Notes: generated by a model from the letters alone, not told the origin. A stretch of DNA of 6,330 nucleotides from Deltaproteobacteria bacterium (GCA_031257955.1 JAIRNQ010000239.1:1-6330); one strand, 5' to 3'; counted from the first letter of the stretch, positions 1-5,673 are shown. A program made the numbers and translations.

Positions 1-571
1 CTTTAGAATCGGCCGGAGTTTTAGTTTCGGCCGGAGCATTAGAATCGGCCGGAGTGTTTGTTTCGGCAGCGGTTTGGTCAGACTGGCTTTGGATTTTTTT
101 CTCGGGGACCAACAGGTACAAGAGAAGGCCCAAAACGAAGGCCGGCAAAAACACGCCCAGGCCGGCCAGGAAGGTCAAGGGGGATCCCAGGTTAAACTTA
201 ATTATAAAAAAACAGGCCACAATGTTGGCGAAGCTGACCAGATAAAACTTAACCACCGTCTTCCAAAGGGCGGTAGTGAGGCGACCGGGCTTAGCCTTGG
301 AAACGAACCAGCGGAACAGTAAAACGTCTACGGCCACCATGGCCCCGCCCAAGAAGGCGCCCAGGCCATAGTAAGCGCCCTTAACGACGGCAAAAACGAC
401 GGCCAATATAACGGTCATGACGATGGTGGCCCAGAAGATTAAGCCGGCTGCCCGTTTGATAGCCTCGAACTGGGCCATTTTATTGGGGTCGATCGCCGGG
501 GCAGCCGGCGGGGCGGGCACGGCCCCCGCCCCTTCCGCGGCGGTCAAGGGATTCGCGTTGTCGGGATCCAT
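1..571 (-). CDS. atpI: ATP synthase subunit I (AtpI/UncI family), 3' end cut by window edge
   Basis: A 190-codon open frame begins at ATG 571-569 and runs off the left edge without a stop. Residues 2-30 are an Ala/Pro-rich, probably disordered N-terminus. Four hydrophobic helices follow at about 44-63, 67-89, 105-124 and 133-155. Between helices 2 and 3 is a basic loop with R87-W88, K92, K94 and R97. This four-helix layout, with a Gly-rich second helix (GLGAFLGGAMVAVDVLLFRW), fits the ATP synthase I chain family. Those proteins sit in the inner membrane and help assemble the F0 c-ring or take part in Mg/Ca handling. The start has a weak GAAAGG about 6 nt upstream. After residue 165 the chain becomes a hydrophilic tail of six-residue repeats. 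Family assignment rests on topology, motif feel and the AtpZ-like neighbour, not on a catalytic residue. The F0 genes atpB and atpE would be expected just beyond the left edge (inference). Confidence -1.
   Translation of the reverse strand, partial: MDPDNANPLTAAEGAGAVPAPPAAPAIDPNKMAQFEAIKRAAGLIFWATIVMTVILAVVFAVVKGAYYGLGAFLGGAMVAVDVLLFRWFVSKAKPGRLTTALWKTVVKFYLVSFANIVACFFIIKFNLGSPLTFLAGLGVFLPAFVLGLLLYLLVPEKKIQSQSDQTAAETNTPADSNAPAETKTPADSK
2..55 (-). repeat. 18-nt tandem repeat in the atpI C-terminal tail
   Basis: Three consecutive 18-nt units (55-38, 37-20, 19-2) with the core TCGGCCGGAG on the plus strand encode TPADSN, APAETK and TPADSK. A degenerate fourth unit (AAETN) lies just before them. 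The pattern alternates D-S with E-T, so charge and hydroxyl character are kept while bases vary. The array runs to the window edge and may continue. Confidence -1.
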
Positions 572-718
572 AAAAGCCTTTCATCGAATCGTGGCCGAAA
601 CCAAGCCTCCGCGCCGAGGGCGGGTGGGTTAGGCTTCTGGCACTTTTAGTTTTCGCCTGGCCAAGGTTTAGGGCTTGGGTCGAGGGGCCAGAGACAAGGT
701 TGGCAATTACCAGGCCTC
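572..718. other. Intergenic region upstream of atpI
   Basis: No convincing gene is seen in these 147 bases. They contain a possible hairpin: AAGCCT (603-608) pairs with AGGCTT (631-636) and encloses CGCC-GAG-GGCG (612-622). No T-run follows it on either strand, so it is not a clear terminator. It could be an RNA-stability or processing structure in the leader of atpI. Confidence -1.
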
Positions 719-997
719 CTAAGCGGCCGGTCGGTTATCCGTTCTTAAGTTGGCTGGTCGCCGTCGCCGCGGCCAGTCGCCATAGTTATAGTTACCGTCA
801 TCGTTATCGTCATCCGGGTCATCGAATTGGCCGTAATCCCTGGGCATCGAATCACCGTCGACCTCGGCGTCCCGCCTTACGAATCTCTTGGGCGATTCAA
901 GGTTCATGGCCGCAGCCTTGGAGTTTAAGTCGAAACGGTCGGAGGTATTTGTGTCCAGTTCATTAAAAACGTTTTTGAAGTTTTCTTTGTCCTTCAA
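719..997 (-). CDS. Hypothetical small acidic protein (doubtful)
   Basis: A 92-codon frame from TTG 997-995 to TAG 721-719 lies between the atpZ-like gene and atpI on the same strand. It has a charged N-terminus, an acidic Asn/Asp-rich stretch (about residues 58-70, DDPDDDNDDGNYNYGD) and a basic WPRRRR segment. No family is recognised and no membrane helix is seen. The start is weak: a GGGGAG lies only 2 nt before the TTG. The frame is open further upstream, reading PFWESERKGWLFWGVL with a coding look, until a TAG at 1045-1043 without any ATG. That suggests either a non-canonical start or a gene broken by a point mutation or frameshift. The frame may also be noncoding. Confidence -1.
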   Translation of the reverse strand: MKDKENFKNVFNELDTNTSDRFDLNSKAAAMNLESPKRFVRRDAEVDGDSMPRDYGQFDDPDDDNDDGNYNYGDWPRRRRPANLRTDNRPAA

Positions 998-1095
998 GAC
1001 TCCCCAAAATAGCCAGCCCTTCCGTTCGCTTTCCCAGAAAGGCTACCGGCCACAATGGCCCAATTTGTCATAAATGGCGGCCGAGAGTGGCCTTT

Positions 1096-1803
1096 CTACG
1101 ATTCGTCCTCCTGTGGCACCTGCCCCGACTGGTCGTCCTGGGCCGACCGCGCCGGCTCTACGCCGGGCAACTCCGACAGGGTAATGGGAAGACCCCCTCC
1201 AAGCGCGACAATAGTCTTTCTCTTCAAAAGGGCCTTAACATATTTTCTGTCACAAAGCTTATCCAACAAATACTTCCTGATTTGTTCGATGTTTAAGCGT
1301 ACCTCTTTGTTTCTTTTGGCCGCGGAAGCGATAAACTCATCGGCCAAGTTGGTGACGCTGATCGTGTAGACAGGCCCGCTCAAATCCTCAACCAATAAAT
1401 CTTCCAAGTATTCAATTGTGCTGGACGATGGCTCCCTTTCCTGGTCGGCCCAACACTTGCCAGCCTGTCCGATTTTTTTGCGGGTTTGGTAGTCAACGGA
1501 AAACAAATAATCCAATTTCTTGGCGTCAGGGATATTGTGGAGCTTTTTTTGGGTTACGGAATCCATTACCCTTTTAGACATGACCCAGAGATTTCTGAAC
1601 CCGGCGGCTATGCCAAGGAGTAGCCCCAAAATGGTGAACAGTGGTTTGAAATCGAAGTATCTATCAGCCAAAAGGCCAATTCCCAGGCCCAAAAAAATGG
1701 CAATGACCACGGATAGGCCGATGGTGGAAGCGTTTAACAGCATCCTAAATTCAGTTCGGCGTGATTGTATGACATTATCGTCGGCGGGCGGAGGCAACTT
1801 CAT
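1096..1803 (-). CDS. atpZ: AtpZ/AtpI-like membrane protein with long C-terminal extension
   Basis: This 235-aa protein starts at ATG 1803-1801. Residues 22-75 form a two-helix hairpin, TM1 about 22-44 and TM2 about 54-74, with the turn LLADRYFDFKP. The Gly-rich motifs GLGIGLLADRYF and GLLLGIAAGFRNLW are typical of AtpZ, the small protein encoded beside atpI ahead of F0F1-ATP synthase genes and implicated in Mg/Ca transport or F0 assembly. AtpZ proteins are normally about 80-110 aa. Here about 155 extra residues follow that I do not recognise. They are hydrophilic and predicted cytoplasmic, with a Lys/Arg-rich helix-like part (about 166-200) and an acidic, Gln-rich tail. The start overlaps the stop of the upstream MerR gene (ATGA at 1803-1800), so the two are probably translationally coupled. 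The downstream atpI supports the ATP-synthase link. The N-terminal domain call is fairly sure; the role of the extension is unknown. Confidence -1.
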   Translation of the reverse strand: MKLPPPADDNVIQSRRTEFRMLLNASTIGLSVVIAIFLGLGIGLLADRYFDFKPLFTILGLLLGIAAGFRNLWVMSKRVMDSVTQKKLHNIPDAKKLDYLFSVDYQTRKKIGQAGKCWADQEREPSSSTIEYLEDLLVEDLSGPVYTISVTNLADEFIASAAKRNKEVRLNIEQIRKYLLDKLCDRKYVKALLKRKTIVALGGGLPITLSELPGVEPARSAQDDQSGQVPQEDES

Positions 1804-2252
1804 GGTCTACCCCCGGGCGCTTCGACCGGTACCCCCAGAACGGGGGCGCAGGCGCAATTGTCCCGGTCCGAAAGGCTTTTAAGGATGGCGCAATCGGCGA
1901 TGGAACCTCCGTGGCAACGCCCTTTTAGGGTCACCAGGTTTTTTTTAAGCTTTTTTATTGATTTTAGTTGTTCATCAAGCTGATCGATTAAACGCGTGAC
2001 CATGTCATCGACCGGCCCGCAGTCCCCTTCCGGGGCGTTACGCAATTTAAGCAGGATCTTGACGTCGGCTAGGGCGATTCCATGATCCCGGCAATGTCTT
2101 ATAAACCTAAGGCGCTCGAGATCGTCGTTGCCGTATTCCCGGTAGCCGTTCTCCCCCCGGCTGGGTTTAGCCAATAACCCCTCTTTCTCGTAATACCTGA
2201 CGGTCACCGGCTGGCACTCGGCCAGTTCGGCCAACTTACCTATCTTGTACAT
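1800..2252 (-). CDS. MerR-family metal-responsive regulator, CadR/PbrR/ZntR type
   Basis: This 150-aa regulator binds promoter DNA as a dimer and twists it to activate transcription when metal is bound. Residues 2-38 are the winged helix-turn-helix, with the family signature TVRYYEKEGLL (17-27) and R32..GYREY (36-40). A long dimerisation helix spans about 80-112. Three cysteines sit where CadR-like proteins bind Cd, Pb or Zn: C78 (DCG), C113 (RCH) and C121 in DCAIL. Spacing C113-x7-C121 and the DCAIL motif favour the CadR/PbrR branch over copper or mercury sensors. An extra C133-A-C135 pair lies near the C-terminus. The frame is open upstream to TTG 2306, but ATG 2252 is preferred because AAGGGGG precedes it and the protein then begins at the normal MerR N-terminus. 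The probable target is the divergent metal-pump promoter at 2636-2666. Which metal it senses cannot be settled by eye. Confidence -1.
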   Translation of the reverse strand: MYKIGKLAELAECQPVTVRYYEKEGLLAKPSRGENGYREYGNDDLERLRFIRHCRDHGIALADVKILLKLRNAPEGDCGPVDDMVTRLIDQLDEQLKSIKKLKKNLVTLKGRCHGGSIADCAILKSLSDRDNCACAPVLGVPVEAPGGRP

Positions 2253-2257
2253 CGGTT

Positions 2258-2264
2258 CCCCCTT
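2258..2264 (-). promoter_or_regulatory. Ribosome binding site of the MerR gene
   Basis: AAGGGGG lies 5 nt upstream of ATG 2252. It decides the start in favour of this ATG over the upstream in-frame TTG at 2306, which has no visible Shine-Dalgarno sequence. Confidence -1.
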
Positions 2265-2454
2265 AGCGCCGGGCGGGCACGGCCGCCGCTGGGCCGGCTT
2301 GGCCAAAAGTCGCCGGTCGCGTCCCCTTAAGGCATCGCGATCGCAAAAAAACTACCCCAAGGCGAAAGATTCAAATCCAGGGCCGTGGGAAACATCTCAA
2401 CGATGCGCTTAAGGCGGATAAAATTTAAAATAGTCGTTATTACCTGGCTCTAAA

Positions 2455-2466
2455 CATTAATTAATG
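2455..2466. promoter_or_regulatory. Perfect 12-bp AT-rich palindrome
   Basis: CATTAATTAATG is self-complementary over 12 bases. It lies over the possible -35 of the leftward merR promoter candidate, and a second palindrome CTAATTAG is 13 bases away (2479-2486). It may be a regulator site, but AT-rich DNA gives such palindromes easily. Confidence -1.
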
Positions 2467-2524
2467 GTTTAAAACTTCCTAATTAGTTAAAACGTAAAAT
2501 TAATCGTTCATTACGGAAAAGACG

Positions 2525-2541
2525 TTATCGTTACCCGATAA
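2525..2541. promoter_or_regulatory. Inverted repeat TTATCG-N5-CGATAA
   Basis: Two perfect 6-base arms are separated by TTACC, giving a 17-bp dyad with a size suited to a dimeric DNA-binding protein. It is about 95 bases upstream of the pump promoter -35 box. It matches no operator I recognise. Confidence -1.
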
Positions 2542-2635
2542 AATCACTTTGGATCATCTCTGGGACAAGCTTTAACCAAGCTTAAGGTTGACTTTGGAGT
2601 GCCAAAAAAAAAGTGAAAATGGGCCAAAAAAACCC

Positions 2636-2666
2636 TTGACCCTATAGTAAGTATAAGCCTTATATT
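2636..2666 (+). promoter_or_regulatory. MerR-type promoter/operator of the metal-export ATPase
   Basis: The -35 TTGACC (2636-2641) and -10 TATATT (2661-2666) are separated by 19 bp, the overlong spacer typical of MerR-activated promoters. Within it is an imperfect dyad, CCTATAGT (2641-2648) and AGTATAAG (2650-2657), matching at 6 of 8 positions around the central A2649. The TTGACCCTATAGTA start resembles known CadR/PbrR-type operators. The likely activator is the CadR-like protein encoded divergently. Transcription would start near 2673, which rules out the in-frame TTG at 2666 as the start of the ATPase. Confidence -1.
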
Positions 2667-2675
2667 TGTCAATAA

Positions 2676-2795
2676 GGGGTCAAAAACCCCGCAAGCCCGA
2701 TGGGCCTTTGAAGGCCAATTTCAAACGATCCTGCCCGGGCTTTTGGCGACGAACCAAAGGCCTGGCCAAGAACATATCAAAGCGTCTTAAAGACG
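2676..2795 (+). promoter_or_regulatory. Structured 5' leader of the ATPase mRNA
   Basis: The untranslated leader is about 137 nt. It can form GGGGT-CAAAA-ACCCC (2676-2690). An outer stem pairs AAGCCCG (2693-2699) with CGGGCTT (2736-2742) and encloses GGCCT-TTGA-AGGCC (2703-2716). The last competes with TTTGAA/TTCAAA (2707-2712 with 2720-2725). A further weak stem, TTTGG/CCAAA, lies at 2742-2758. No known metal riboswitch is recognised. Confidence -1.
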
Positions 2796-2803
2796 AGAAG
2801 GTG
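2796..2803 (+). promoter_or_regulatory. Ribosome binding site of the ATPase
   Basis: AGAAGGTG lies 6 nt upstream of ATG 2810 and supports that start. The frame is open for 48 further codons upstream, but these reach into the promoter. Confidence -1.
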
Positions 2804-2809
2804 AACGCC

Positions 2810-5221
2810 ATGGATCACACTTGTTCGGTTTGCGGCCAGCTCCACTGCCTGGAGCACCAAGGCCACGATTACTTCGCCGAGGTCGGCAACGCCGCCACCA
2901 ACCGCCTAGCCCCAGTCGCCCCAGAGGACTTCGCGAACGATGAGGAGGCCCCATCCGACGATGGGGAAGAACCGGCACCTAGTTTGCCCGGTCTGGACGA
3001 GCACGGCCAGCCGCGGCTAAAGTCTATCCCTTTTGCCCTTACGCCATCCTATTCCAATCCCCTTATCCCCATGGCCAAGGTCACCCAAGTGACCGGCTTA
3101 ACCCAAGAGCCTTGCCAGGACGACTGTTGTTCGGGCCATGCGGCCAGCCATGCGGCCCTTAGCCAGCCGGCCCCGGCCGAGCCTTGCCAAGACGCCTGTT
3201 GTTCGGGCCATGCGGAAAGCCATGCTGCCAGCCATGCGGCTAGCCATGCGGCCAGCCATGCGGGCACCGGGCGGACGGCTTGCTGCGATAATTGCGACAC
3301 GGCGCCCCTGTTGGGCCATACGGTCTCTGGGGAAGAGGAGGAATCCAACGCCGAGGAAGAGGCCAAGGCCAAATCCACCCTTAACAGACTAATATTAGCT
3401 TCCATTTTGGCCCTCGGTTCCGAGGTAACCCACTTCGTTGGCCTGCCGGACTGGTTGAGCATACCGTTGGCCGTCATTTCGGTGGCCGTCGGCGGTCTCT
3501 CCACCTGGCTGGCCGGTTGGAAATCGATTAGAAAATTCAAGCTGGACATCCTGGCCCTCATGTCGGTGGCCGTGACCGGCGCCGTTCTGATCGGGGAGTA
3601 CTCCGAGGCGGCCCTGGTCATGGTTCTCTTCACGCTGGCCGAGACCTTGGAAGATCGGAGCGTGGATCGGGCCAGGAAGGCCATAGCCAAGCTTTTGCGG
3701 CTGGCCCCGGAAAAAGCTACCGTCCAAAGGCAAGACGGCTCCTGGGTCGAGAGCAAGGCCTCCGAAGTCCCCCTGGGAACGGTAATCAGGATACGGCCCG
3801 GAGAGAAGCTGGCCCTTGATGGTCAGGTCGTTTCTGGATCCTCGGCCATCGACCAGTCGCCCATTACCGGCGAGAGCGTCCCGGTGGAAAAAGCCGTCGG
3901 CGACAAGGTCTTCGCCGGCACCCTAAACGTCACCGGCACTTTGGATTACGAGGTCACCGTGGCCTACGGCGACTCGGCCCTCTCCCGGATCGTCAAGGTC
4001 GTCGAGGAAGCCGAAAACTCCCGGGCCCCGGTGGAGCGCTTCGTTGAACGTTTCGCTAAGTACTATACCCCCTCGGTATTCGTCTTGGCCATAGTGGCCG
4101 GGGTTTTACCGCCGTTGGCCTTTGGCGGTGATTGGTACTCCTGGATCTACCGGGCCCTGGCCCTTCTGGTCATCTCCTGCCCTTGCGCCTTGGTCGTCTC
4201 CACCCCAGTGGCCGTCCTCTCGGCTCTGGCCACGGCCACTAAAGCCGGGCTACTGGTTAAAGGCGGCGTCTACCTTGAGGAAGGTCGCCACCTAAAAACC
4301 GTGGCCATGGACAAGACCGGAACTCTGACCAGCGGCAAGCCCTCCCGGACCGATTTCCTGCCCCTTAACGGCTACGATCCGGTCGAGGCGGATCGGCTTT
4401 CGGCCAGCCTGGCCTCGCTTTCCAAGCACCCCATCTCCCTGGCCATAGCCCAAGCCTCGGCCCAAAAGGGGAACCTCGTTGAGCTTGAAGCCTTCGCCGA
4501 TCTACCCGGCCAAGGCGTTTCGGCCCTTTACCAAGGCCGTCGTTTGGCCTTGGGCAGCCGGCACCTGATCGACTCTCTGGGTCTAATGGACGGGGAGATA
4601 TCCAAGCTCTTCGAGGATCTGGAAAGGGCCGGCAAGAGCGTTGTGGCCCTGGCCGACGGCGACCGGGTGGCCGCCCTCTTCGCCACCGCCGACACCATAA
4701 AAGACGAGAGCAAGAAAGCCGTGGCCGAGCTCAGGGAGCTGGGGGTCGAAACCATAATGCTGACCGGCGACAACGCCCTGGCCGCCCAGGCAGTGGCTGA
4801 GGCGGTGGGCGTGGACGGCTTCAGAAGTTCGCTTATGCCCGAGGAGAAGCTTTCCTTAATCGAGCAATTGGGCAAAAAAGGTAAAGTAGGCATGGTCGGC
4901 GATGGCATCAACGATGCCCCGGCTTTGGCCCGAGCCGACATCGGCTTTTCCATGGGCGCTGCCGGGACGGACACGGCCATCGAGACGGCGGACGTGGCCA
5001 TAATGGACGACAACCTGGCCAAAATACCGGCCTTCATCCGGCTCTCCCGGAGCGTTCATTCCATCTTCGTCCAGAACATAACCTTCATTCTGTTGATTAA
5101 GCTGGGCTTTATCGTCGTGACCCTTATGGGGCACACCTATATGTGGATGGCTGTTTTCGCCGACATCGGCGTTACCTTGATGGTCATGGCCAACAGCCTC
5201 AGGCTAACCCACAAAAAATAA
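2810..5221 (+). CDS. zntA: Zn/Cd/Pb-translocating P-IB-type ATPase with Cys/His-rich N-terminus
   Basis: This 803-aa inner-membrane pump exports soft divalent metals at the cost of ATP. Visible core motifs are actuator TGES (353-356), metal-site CPC (457-459) in TM6, phosphorylated D501 in DKTGT, the SKHP motif (H540-P541), TGDN (652-655) and GDGINDAP (697-704). K764 in TM7 and D785 in TM8 (FADIGVTL) are the P-IB-2 signature that separates Zn/Cd/Pb pumps from copper pumps. Eight helices are expected, the first at about 191-210. The usual N-terminal HMA domain with GMTCxxC is absent. Instead there is C5-x2-C8-x4-C13-x2-H16-x2-H19, an acidic linker, two copies of EPCQDxCCSGHAxSHAA (100-116, 124-140), a (SHAA)n run and CCDNC (158-162), then an acidic stretch before TM1. 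All look able to bind metal. It is probably controlled by the divergent MerR protein through the promoter at 2636 and ends at the terminator at 5282. Function is near certain; the preferred metal is open. Confidence -1.
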   Translation: MDHTCSVCGQLHCLEHQGHDYFAEVGNAATNRLAPVAPEDFANDEEAPSDDGEEPAPSLPGLDEHGQPRLKSIPFALTPSYSNPLIPMAKVTQVTGLTQEPCQDDCCSGHAASHAALSQPAPAEPCQDACCSGHAESHAASHAASHAASHAGTGRTACCDNCDTAPLLGHTVSGEEEESNAEEEAKAKSTLNRLILASILALGSEVTHFVGLPDWLSIPLAVISVAVGGLSTWLAGWKSIRKFKLDILALMSVAVTGAVLIGEYSEAALVMVLFTLAETLEDRSVDRARKAIAKLLRLAPEKATVQRQDGSWVESKASEVPLGTVIRIRPGEKLALDGQVVSGSSAIDQSPITGESVPVEKAVGDKVFAGTLNVTGTLDYEVTVAYGDSALSRIVKVVEEAENSRAPVERFVERFAKYYTPSVFVLAIVAGVLPPLAFGGDWYSWIYRALALLVISCPCALVVSTPVAVLSALATATKAGLLVKGGVYLEEGRHLKTVAMDKTGTLTSGKPSRTDFLPLNGYDPVEADRLSASLASLSKHPISLAIAQASAQKGNLVELEAFADLPGQGVSALYQGRRLALGSRHLIDSLGLMDGEISKLFEDLERAGKSVVALADGDRVAALFATADTIKDESKKAVAELRELGVETIMLTGDNALAAQAVAEAVGVDGFRSSLMPEEKLSLIEQLGKKGKVGMVGDGINDAPALARADIGFSMGAAGTDTAIETADVAIMDDNLAKIPAFIRLSRSVHSIFVQNITFILLIKLGFIVVTLMGHTYMWMAVFADIGVTLMVMANSLRLTHKK
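3107..3229 (+). repeat. Duplicated Cys-Cys/His module in the ATPase N-terminus
   Basis: Two copies, 3107-3157 and 3179-3229, are offset by 72 nt. They encode 17-residue modules identical at 15 positions (D105/A129 and A112/E136 differ). Each carries one single Cys, one Cys-Cys pair and two His. The linker ALSQPAPA separates them. Confidence -1.
3206..3265 (+). repeat. 12-nt tandem repeat coding for (S/G)HA(A/E/G)
   Basis: Five 12-nt units of the type AGCCATGCGGCC run in frame and encode GHAE-SHAA-SHAA-SHAA-SHAG. This places five His at every fourth residue (134-150). Near-identical units make copy-number change by slippage plausible. Related single units occur in the first module. Confidence -1.
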
Positions 5222-5236
5222 TCACCAACCCACCTC

Positions 5237-5262
5237 CTGGGGCTCACTTCCATGGGCCCCAG
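5237..5262 (+). other. Hairpin just after the ATPase gene
   Basis: CTGGGGC (5237-5243) pairs perfectly with GCCCCAG (5256-5262) around a 12-nt loop. No T-run follows, so it is not a terminator by itself. It may protect the 3' end of the mRNA ahead of the real terminator. Confidence -1.
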
Positions 5263-5281
5263 CTTTCGGTGCCCCAACCGT

Positions 5282-5312
5282 AAACGGCCGGAAAAATCCG
5301 GCCGTTTTTTTT
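5282..5312 (+). terminator. Intrinsic terminator of the ATPase gene
   Basis: An 11-bp perfect stem, AAACGGCCGGA (5282-5292) with TCCGGCCGTTT (5297-5307) around an AAAA loop, runs into eight T (5305-5312). It lies 60 nt after the stop codon. In the other direction only TTT follows, so it would act poorly on the convergent minus-strand gene, which ends at 5369 with no clear terminator of its own. Confidence -1.
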
Positions 5313-5368
5313 GGCTTGTCGGGGTGAAGGCCAGTCGCAAAGGTTAGCCGCTAGTTTTGATAGGCGCT

Positions 5369-5662
5369 TTAGGTTTGGGCTTGCCCTTGGGTGTGCCCTT
5401 CCGGTTCCCTATCGGGGCCCGGGTCGTCGGCGCGGTGAATTTCCGGGTTAAGCCCCAGGCATTTATCGGCGAACTTACACCACTTGGCGCAACCCTCGTT
5501 TAGCTTGGGATTAGAAAAGACGTATCCGCAACCCAGGCAGCGGCGTCTGGCATCGTCCTTAAAAAACTCTACCTTGTCCCCGCAGGCCGGGCAAGTAATT
5601 TCAAAAATGTCCCCCGGCCTCCAAAAGGCAGTATTTTGGCCCGGGCACATGATTACGGCCAT
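5369..5662 (-). CDS. Small zinc-ribbon / Cys-rich protein of unknown function
   Basis: This 97-aa soluble protein has eight cysteines. C24-P-A-C27 and C42-L-G-C45 form a classical zinc-ribbon pair of knuckles. C6 in MCPGQ and C58-x3-C62-x5-C68 (GCAKWCKFADKCLG) are a second Cys set that might bind another metal or an Fe-S cluster. The opening MCPGQNTxFW.PxDIF and the GCAKWCK block look like a conserved small protein that I associate with anaerobic bacteria, but I know no assigned function. Residues after about 72 are a polar, low-complexity tail. ATG 5662 has a GAGGA 6 nt upstream. An internal ATG (residue 5) is possible but lacks a better signal. It ends convergent to the ATPase gene and lies 171 nt after the Fe-S protein gene on the same strand, possibly in one transcript. 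Confidence -1.
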   Translation of the reverse strand: MAVIMCPGQNTAFWRPGDIFEITCPACGDKVEFFKDDARRRCLGCGYVFSNPKLNEGCAKWCKFADKCLGLNPEIHRADDPGPDREPEGHTQGQAQT

Positions 5663-5668
5663 AATCGT

Positions 5669-5673
5669 TCCTC
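5669..5673 (-). promoter_or_regulatory. Ribosome binding site of the zinc-ribbon gene
   Basis: GAGGA lies 6 nt before ATG 5662 and supports that start over the upstream in-frame possibilities. Confidence -1.

Larger units (their letters stand above)
2265..2635. other. Long divergent intergenic region with an AT-rich island
   Basis: No gene is supported here. The first part, to about 2340, is GC-rich and would be the merR leader. About 2410-2545 is strikingly AT-rich and holds several small palindromes. A weak leftward promoter candidate for merR is TTTAGA (2454-2449) with TATTTT 16 bases further (2432-2427); both boxes match the consensus only partly, so it is a suggestion. Around 2567-2590 AAGCTT occurs twice with a loose AACC/GGTT dyad. 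The pump promoter begins at 2636. Confidence -1.

Noticed and set aside
54..322. Plus-strand ORFs at the left end
   Set aside because: They lie opposite atpI, which has a clear four-helix membrane protein pattern.
1043..1045. Amber codon as pyrrolysine
   Set aside because: TAG is used as an ordinary stop by the atpZ-like gene nearby, and the reading frame itself is uncertain.
2588..2620. Second rightward promoter with TTGACT at 2588
   Set aside because: No acceptable -10 box at a usable distance.
2666..2809. N-terminal extension of the ATPase from TTG 2666
   Set aside because: The TTG lies in the -10 box of the promoter, and a good ribosome binding site precedes ATG 2810.
3049..3756. Long minus-strand ORF opposite the ATPase (also 4528-5037)
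   Set aside because: Shadow of the strongly supported ATPase frame; the composition mirrors its codons and no family is recognised.
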